From an uncultured Collinsella sp. (GTDB lineage: Bacteria > Actinomycetota > Coriobacteriia > Coriobacteriales > Coriobacteriaceae): 28,056 nt of DNA. A program made the position numbers and the translations under genes. The stretch is taken from positions 1 to 28,056 of the forward strand of contig CABUPH010000023.1 in the NCBI GenBank assembly GCA_902493375.1, in the 5' to 3' direction. Each line of letters starts with the position of its first letter. Positions within the stretch are counted from its first letter, which is position 1. Below the pieces are notes generated by a model that was not told the origin of the DNA, made no database searches, and saw only the letters and a list, made by a program, of their open reading frames with translations. This document shows positions 24,166 to 28,056 of this stretch, in pieces.

Positions 24166-25281
24166 ATGAAGATGCTCGATTACGTTCAGCTTGCCCATGT
24201 GCGTATGGGGGAGAACCTCGAGCGTTCGTCTGAGCTGGTAGCGCAGCTCGTTGATATTTTCCAGTCCGGTTCTTTTGATGCACTGCGCATCGTTGCTTCG
24301 GGTTCGTCGCGCCATGCCGCCGATTGCGCCCGCGATTACCTGCAAGATGCGCTGCAGATGCAGGTGTCCGTTGTGACGCCCGAGGCCTTCGTCGATTTTG
24401 AACACACCTATCCACAGCATGCGCTTAACATTGCCGTCTCGCAGAGCGGCTATTCAACCAATACGATTGCGGCGCTCGATTACATGCGCGCACACGATAT
24501 GGCTGCAGTTGCGCTCACGGCAAACGTCGAGGCACCCATCAAGGAACACGCTGACATCGTTCTTGACTACGGTGTGGGCGTCGAGTCGGTGGACTTTGTG
24601 ACTCTGGGCGTCGAGGTTCTCGTTGAGTACCTGGTGCTCTTTGGTATTTACGGCGGTCAGGCGCGCGGAACGATTGACGCCAAGGGCGTTGCTCAGCGTC
24701 TTGATGACCTGCGCGAGGCTATCCAGGCTAATGCCGTGATGTGCAAGACCGCCGAGGCATATGTCCAAGATCACATGCTCGAGCTTTCTGAGCACATGCC
24801 CGCCATGGTCGTCGGCAACGGCCCCAACTATGGTGTTGCCGAGGAGGCAGCGCTCAAGCTGAGCGAGACCATCAAGATTCCTGCCATGCATCACGAAGGC
24901 GAGGAGTTCGTCCACGGTCCCGAGATGCAGATCGTTCCGGGCTATCTGGTGTTTATCGTCGACGATCCGCAGGGGTCGGAGCGTCTTGCGAATATCGCCG
25001 ATGCGCTATCGAACGTTACGGCAAAAACGGTGCTGCTCACGGCCCATCCCAAGGGTAGGGCTCACGAGGTTGCGGTGCCTCAGGTGGCTCCGCTGCTCAG
25101 CGCAATTCCCAATCTTGTGTTCTTCCAGACGATTGCGGCCATGATCGCCGAGCGTCTGAAGTCATGGAACGTGCACCCGTATCTCGATGCCGTCTCCAAG
25201 CAAATGGAGGTCAAGGCAGAGGGCTACGAAGAGTCAGTCAATGCGCTTAAGGCCAAAGCGGCTGAGTGTTACGGAATGTAA
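24166..25281 (+). CDS. SIS-domain sugar isomerase/deglycase (GfrE-like)
   Basis: The 371-residue protein contains two SIS domains, as in the isomerase half of GlmS: IVASGSSRHAADCARDYL and AVSQSGYSTNTIAAL (first), MVVGNGPNYGVAEEAALKLSETIKIPAMHHEGEEFVHGPEM (second). Glu234 and His250 in the last segment are 16 residues apart, the spacing of the catalytic pair in GlmS, FraB and FrlB. The GlmS glutamine amidotransferase domain is absent. With a second SIS gene and a mannose-type PTS behind it, the best model is glucoselysine-6-phosphate deglycase (GfrE role); an AgaS-type amino-sugar deaminase is possible. The ATG at 24166 has GAGGTGA 5 bases upstream; the frame opens earlier at 24127. Confidence 0.75.
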   Translation: MKMLDYVQLAHVRMGENLERSSELVAQLVDIFQSGSFDALRIVASGSSRHAADCARDYLQDALQMQVSVVTPEAFVDFEHTYPQHALNIAVSQSGYSTNTIAALDYMRAHDMAAVALTANVEAPIKEHADIVLDYGVGVESVDFVTLGVEVLVEYLVLFGIYGGQARGTIDAKGVAQRLDDLREAIQANAVMCKTAEAYVQDHMLELSEHMPAMVVGNGPNYGVAEEAALKLSETIKIPAMHHEGEEFVHGPEMQIVPGYLVFIVDDPQGSERLANIADALSNVTAKTVLLTAHPKGRAHEVAVPQVAPLLSAIPNLVFFQTIAAMIAERLKSWNVHPYLDAVSKQMEVKAEGYEESVNALKAKAAECYGM

Positions 25282-25341
25282 GCGGGTTTTGATGCCCGTT
25301 GGCATGGGGGATGTGGAAACAACCCCAGAAAGGAGAGACAA

Positions 25342-26403
25342 ATGAAGGAAACCGAGAAGATCGAGATCATGCATTTCGACCAAGAGGGCTATCTCGAGGA
25401 CGGCAAGGCGCTCTACGAGACCGGCAAGAAGATGACCGCGCTCGCCGACAAGGTCGCCGACGAGGGCTACGACGCCGTGTTCCTGATGGGCGTCGGCGGC
25501 ACCTGGGACGAGCTCATGCAGCTCGAGTACCTCATGAACAAGTTCGGCGACCGCGACCTCGAGGTCTACCTGATCCACGCCGCCGAGTGGAACGTCATGG
25601 GCCACAAGCGCATGACCGAGAAGTCCGTCGTGCTCACCGCCTCCGAGTCCGGCACCACCCCCGAGGTCCTCGAGGCCGTCAAGAAGATGAAGGGCATGGG
25701 CGTGCGCGTCTACGCCATGACCAAGCCCGAGGGCCCCATCGGCCAGGCTGTCGGCGCCGAGAACTGCGTCGCCATGGCTTCTGACCATGGTTCGGGCGGC
25801 TGCGAGAAGGGCTACTACCTCGCCGACTGCTTCGGCCTGCGCCTGCTCAACCGCCGCGGCTGCTTCCCCAAGTTCGATCTGTTTATCGAGCAGACCAAGG
25901 ACATCTGGAAGGACATGCTCGATATCCGCAAGCGCTTCGAGCCGCGCGCCGAGGAGCTCGCCAAGAAGTACGCCCTGGCCCCCTACACCATGTTCATCGG
26001 CTCCGGCGCCCTGTGGGGCGAGACGATCCTGTTCTCGATGTGCATCCTCGAGGAGATGCAGTGGAAGCGCACCCGCTACATCACCTCGGCCGACTTCTTC
26101 CACGGCACCCTCGAGCTCGTGGAGCCCGGCGTCCCGGTCTTCCTGTTCATGGGCGAGGACGAGAACCGCAAGCTCGACGAGCGCGTCCGCGCCTTCCTGA
26201 CCCGCGGCGTGACCGGCGACACCGACATCAACGTCATCGACACCGCCGAGTTCGCGATCCCCGGCCTTGACGACGAGTTCCGCGTCATCGTGTCTCCGTG
26301 GATTCTGACGGTGCTCGTTACCGACCGCCTGGCTCGCTACTACGAGACGGTCACCAAGCACAACCTCAAGTATCGTCGCTACTATCACCAGTTCGACTAC
26401 TAA
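25342..26403 (+). CDS. SIS-domain fructosamine-6-phosphate deglycase (FrlB/GfrF-like)
   Basis: The 353-residue protein resembles FrlB over its whole C-terminal half: TSADFFHGTLELVEPGVPVF, then FMGEDENRKLDERV, then VIDTAEF, ending YRRYYHQFDY as FrlB ends RRYYGGLVEY. The predicted catalytic pair is Glu238 and His254, spaced by 16 as in FraB and FrlB. The expected reaction is cleavage of fructoselysine-6-phosphate (or a similar Amadori compound) to glucose-6-phosphate and the amine. AAAGGAGAG precedes the ATG. Codons up to about 26280 are almost all C/G-ending, more extreme than in the flanking genes, then become ordinary. The next gene is PTS IIA. Confidence 0.8.
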   Translation: MKETEKIEIMHFDQEGYLEDGKALYETGKKMTALADKVADEGYDAVFLMGVGGTWDELMQLEYLMNKFGDRDLEVYLIHAAEWNVMGHKRMTEKSVVLTASESGTTPEVLEAVKKMKGMGVRVYAMTKPEGPIGQAVGAENCVAMASDHGSGGCEKGYYLADCFGLRLLNRRGCFPKFDLFIEQTKDIWKDMLDIRKRFEPRAEELAKKYALAPYTMFIGSGALWGETILFSMCILEEMQWKRTRYITSADFFHGTLELVEPGVPVFLFMGEDENRKLDERVRAFLTRGVTGDTDINVIDTAEFAIPGLDDEFRVIVSPWILTVLVTDRLARYYETVTKHNLKYRRYYHQFDY

Positions 26404-26449
26404 AGAAAACGGGTGCGGGAACGCGCCGGGCTATTGAGAGGAACACAGA

Positions 26450-26869
26450 ATGAGGCAGTACATCATCGCCAGCCATGCGCACTTCGCTACCGGCATCAAG
26501 GAGAGTGTCGAGCTGCTCTCGGGCGCTCGCGACAACGTCCACGATCTTTCGATGTTCGTCGATGACCGCATGGACGTGGCCGAGGAGGCCCAAAAACTGC
26601 TGGCAGGCATGGCTGCCGACGATGATGTCGTTGTCTGCACCGACCTCTTTGGCGGCAGCGTCAACAACGAGTTCACCAAGATCGTCCAGACGCGTCCCCG
26701 CACGTACCTCGTTACCAACATGAACCTTCCTCTGCTTATCCAGCTGCTGTTCTCTGACGAGTCGGCGCCGGTTGAGGAGACGATTCGCGCCATCGTCGCT
26801 GCGGACGATACGCGCGTGAAGTTTGTCAACGATCTTTTGGTCGATGACGAAGAGGAAGAAGAGTTCTAA
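26450..26869 (+). CDS. PTS mannose-family IIA component
   Basis: The 139-residue cytoplasmic phosphocarrier has the active histidine in IIASHAHFATGI (His9; usual form SHGxxAxG, here SHAHFATG) and the conserved VVCTDLFGGSVNNEF (usual form DLxGGTP). It takes phosphate from HPr and passes it to the IIB protein encoded next. The C-terminus is an acidic tail (DDEEEEEF). AGAGGAA lies upstream of the ATG. It lies 46 bases after the FrlB-like gene. Confidence 0.9.
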   Translation: MRQYIIASHAHFATGIKESVELLSGARDNVHDLSMFVDDRMDVAEEAQKLLAGMAADDDVVVCTDLFGGSVNNEFTKIVQTRPRTYLVTNMNLPLLIQLLFSDESAPVEETIRAIVAADDTRVKFVNDLLVDDEEEEEF

Positions 26870-26926
26870 TCCGCAGCACCTACTGACACGCCGTAAGACG
26901 GCACAAGACCTTTGGGGGGTCACATT

Positions 26927-27409
26927 ATGATTCAGCTACTTCGCGTCGACCATCGCCTGCTTCATGGCCAGGTCGCGGTCTCTTGGGTCCAGGGCCTTGG
27001 CTCCAACTGCATTTTCTGCGTGGGCGATAAGGTCGCCAACGACCCGGTGTGGAAGACGACGCTCAAGATGGGCAAGCCTGCCGGCTGCAAGCTCGTCATC
27101 AAGGATATGGCGAATGCCATCGAGGCCATTAACTCGGGTGTGACTGACAAATACAAGATGATTATCTGTGTCGCCACCATCGCTGAGGCAAAGCAGCTTG
27201 TTGAAGGCTGCCCGCAGATCAAGTCGGTCAACCTGGGCAACACCAAGCCCAAGGACGAGAAGCGCCCCGATGCTCGTCAGGTCTCTCGTCAGATCTTCCT
27301 GACTGCAGCCGAGGAGGCCGATGTGCGTGAGATGCTGAACAACGGCGTCGAGGTCGAGATCCGTCCTCTGGCCGATGACCCCAAGGTTGACTGCGCAAGC
27401 GTGCTCTAG
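26927..27409 (+). CDS. PTS mannose-family IIB component
   Basis: The 160-residue protein starts MIQLLRVDHRLLHGQVAVSW; His13 in LLHGQV is the phosphorylated residue of this family. Further family segments are CKLVIKDMANAIEAI and SVNLGNTKPKDEK. It is separate from IIA, unlike the fused ManX of E. coli. The ATG at 26927 follows TTTGGGGGGT; the frame opens at 26912. Confidence 0.92.
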   Translation: MIQLLRVDHRLLHGQVAVSWVQGLGSNCIFCVGDKVANDPVWKTTLKMGKPAGCKLVIKDMANAIEAINSGVTDKYKMIICVATIAEAKQLVEGCPQIKSVNLGNTKPKDEKRPDARQVSRQIFLTAAEEADVREMLNNGVEVEIRPLADDPKVDCASVL

Positions 27410-27420
27410 GCGTTCAATTT

Positions 27421-27440
27421 CGAAGAGTCTGAGCTCTTCG
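27421..27440 (+). other. Short intercistronic hairpin between IIB and IIC
   Basis: CGAAGAG / TCTGAG / CTCTTCG is a perfect 7-bp stem 11 bases after the IIB stop, with no T-run. The IIC ribosome binding site (GGAAAGGGGG) follows. It may tune translation or mRNA processing. Confidence 0.4.
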
Positions 27441-27467
27441 TAGTGTCCTATTAGGAAAGGGGGATAT

Positions 27468-28056
27468 ATGCTTACCCAAGCAATCCTCATCGGACTTATC
27501 GCCGCATTTGGTAAGTTCGACTTCCAGCTCGGTACGCTCTACGCGTTCCGCCCCATCGTCCTGTGCCCGCTCGTGGGCCTGGTGCTGGGGGACCTGCAGT
27601 CCGGCCTCGCGATCGGCGCCAGCCTGGAGCTTCTGTTCATGGGCTCGATCTCCATCGGCGCCTACGTGCCGCCTGATGAGACGATCGGCGGCGTGCTCGC
27701 CTGCGCCTTCGCTATCCAGTTGGGCCAGAGCACCGAGGCAGCCATCGCGCTCGCTATGCCCATCGCCACGCTGTGCCTTGCCATCAAGAACATCCTCAAC
27801 GCCGCCCTGCCGATTCTGGTTGACCGCGCTGATGTCTTCTCCGGCCAGGGCAACCTTAAGGGTGTCTATGCGATGCACTTCCTGATCGGTTTGACCGGTA
27901 TCATCATGGCGTTCCTGCTGTGCTCGCTGTCGTTCTATCTGGGTGCTGACGCCATCCAGGGCATGCTCGACTTCATCCCGCCCTTTGTCCTTGCTGGCTT
28001 TGGCGTTGCCGCCAACATCCTGCCGGCCATGGGCTTCGCCATGCTCGGCCGCCTGG
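27468..28056 (+). CDS. PTS mannose-family IIC component (partial, runs off window)
   Basis: The frame is open from ATG 27468 to the window end (196 codons, no stop). It reads MLTQAILIGLIAAFGKFDF, then VLGDLQSGLAIGASLELLFMGSISIGAYVPPDETIGGVLACAFAI, the signature region of mannose/sorbose IIC membrane proteins. Long hydrophobic segments follow (MHFLIGLTGIIMAFLLCSLSF; PPFVLAGFGVAANILP). AGGAAAGGGGG lies upstream. Mannose-type systems also need a IID gene, expected just beyond the window. Confidence 0.92.
   Translation, partial: MLTQAILIGLIAAFGKFDFQLGTLYAFRPIVLCPLVGLVLGDLQSGLAIGASLELLFMGSISIGAYVPPDETIGGVLACAFAIQLGQSTEAAIALAMPIATLCLAIKNILNAALPILVDRADVFSGQGNLKGVYAMHFLIGLTGIIMAFLLCSLSFYLGADAIQGMLDFIPPFVLAGFGVAANILPAMGFAMLGRL

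Overview
The window looks like a gut Coriobacteriia genome, most likely Collinsella or a close relative. This rests on gene content and style: high GC with C/G-ending codons, MsmX-like sugar ABC genes beside glycogen phosphorylase, many GntR/UTRA regulators and PTS systems, and short tRNA-derived repeats. No 16S or marker search was possible, so the genus is an inference.

Layout. 1-540: the right part of a structured inverted-repeat element, then decayed duplicates of the 3' end and flank of a tRNA-Gln gene, then the intact tRNA-Gln(TTG) on the minus strand. 574-2643: two minus-strand genes, a CwlM-like peptidoglycan-binding protein with an apparently non-catalytic amidase-like domain and a polyprenyl diphosphate synthase. 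2757-16467 is an alpha-glucan/maltose island: an alpha-glucoside PTS permease (IIC-IIB) fused to a HAD phosphatase, a divergent TreR-like GntR regulator, a complete MalEFGK-type ABC importer, glycogen phosphorylase, 4-alpha-glucanotransferase and UDP-glucose 4-epimerase. 16734-17939: a Tat-type secreted coiled-coil/CHAP cell-wall hydrolase, followed by a second, complete copy of the inverted-repeat element. 18417-19590: a small orphan gene and an IS200-type insertion sequence. 19616-22467: murB, a LacI regulator and a small conserved hypothetical. 22506-28056: two overlapping GntR/UTRA regulators, two SIS-domain sugar deglycase/isomerase genes and a mannose-family PTS (IIA, IIB, IIC; the IIC runs off the window). 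The last group resembles the gfr fructoselysine/glucoselysine system.

How the parts work together. The alpha-glucan genes appear to form one regulon. The HutC/TreR-type operator core GTnTAnAC occurs as GTTTAAAC at 5251, 5373 and 15286, as GTTTATAC at 6270, and as a one-mismatch GTTCAAAC at 6345. These sites lie in the PTS/gntR divergent region, before malE and inside the predicted malQ-glgP promoter. Imported oligosaccharide would be processed by MalQ and GlgP. Sugar entering through the PTS could be dephosphorylated by the fused phosphatase, feeding the same pool. A related core, GTATATAC, lies before the deglycase/PTS operon at 24030.

Most notable items: the PTS-HAD fusion, the shared operator set, the covarying inverted-repeat element at 1-94 and 17959-18089, a three-unit palindrome array between malK and glgP (10968-11185), and the gfr-like operon with two tandem GntR genes.
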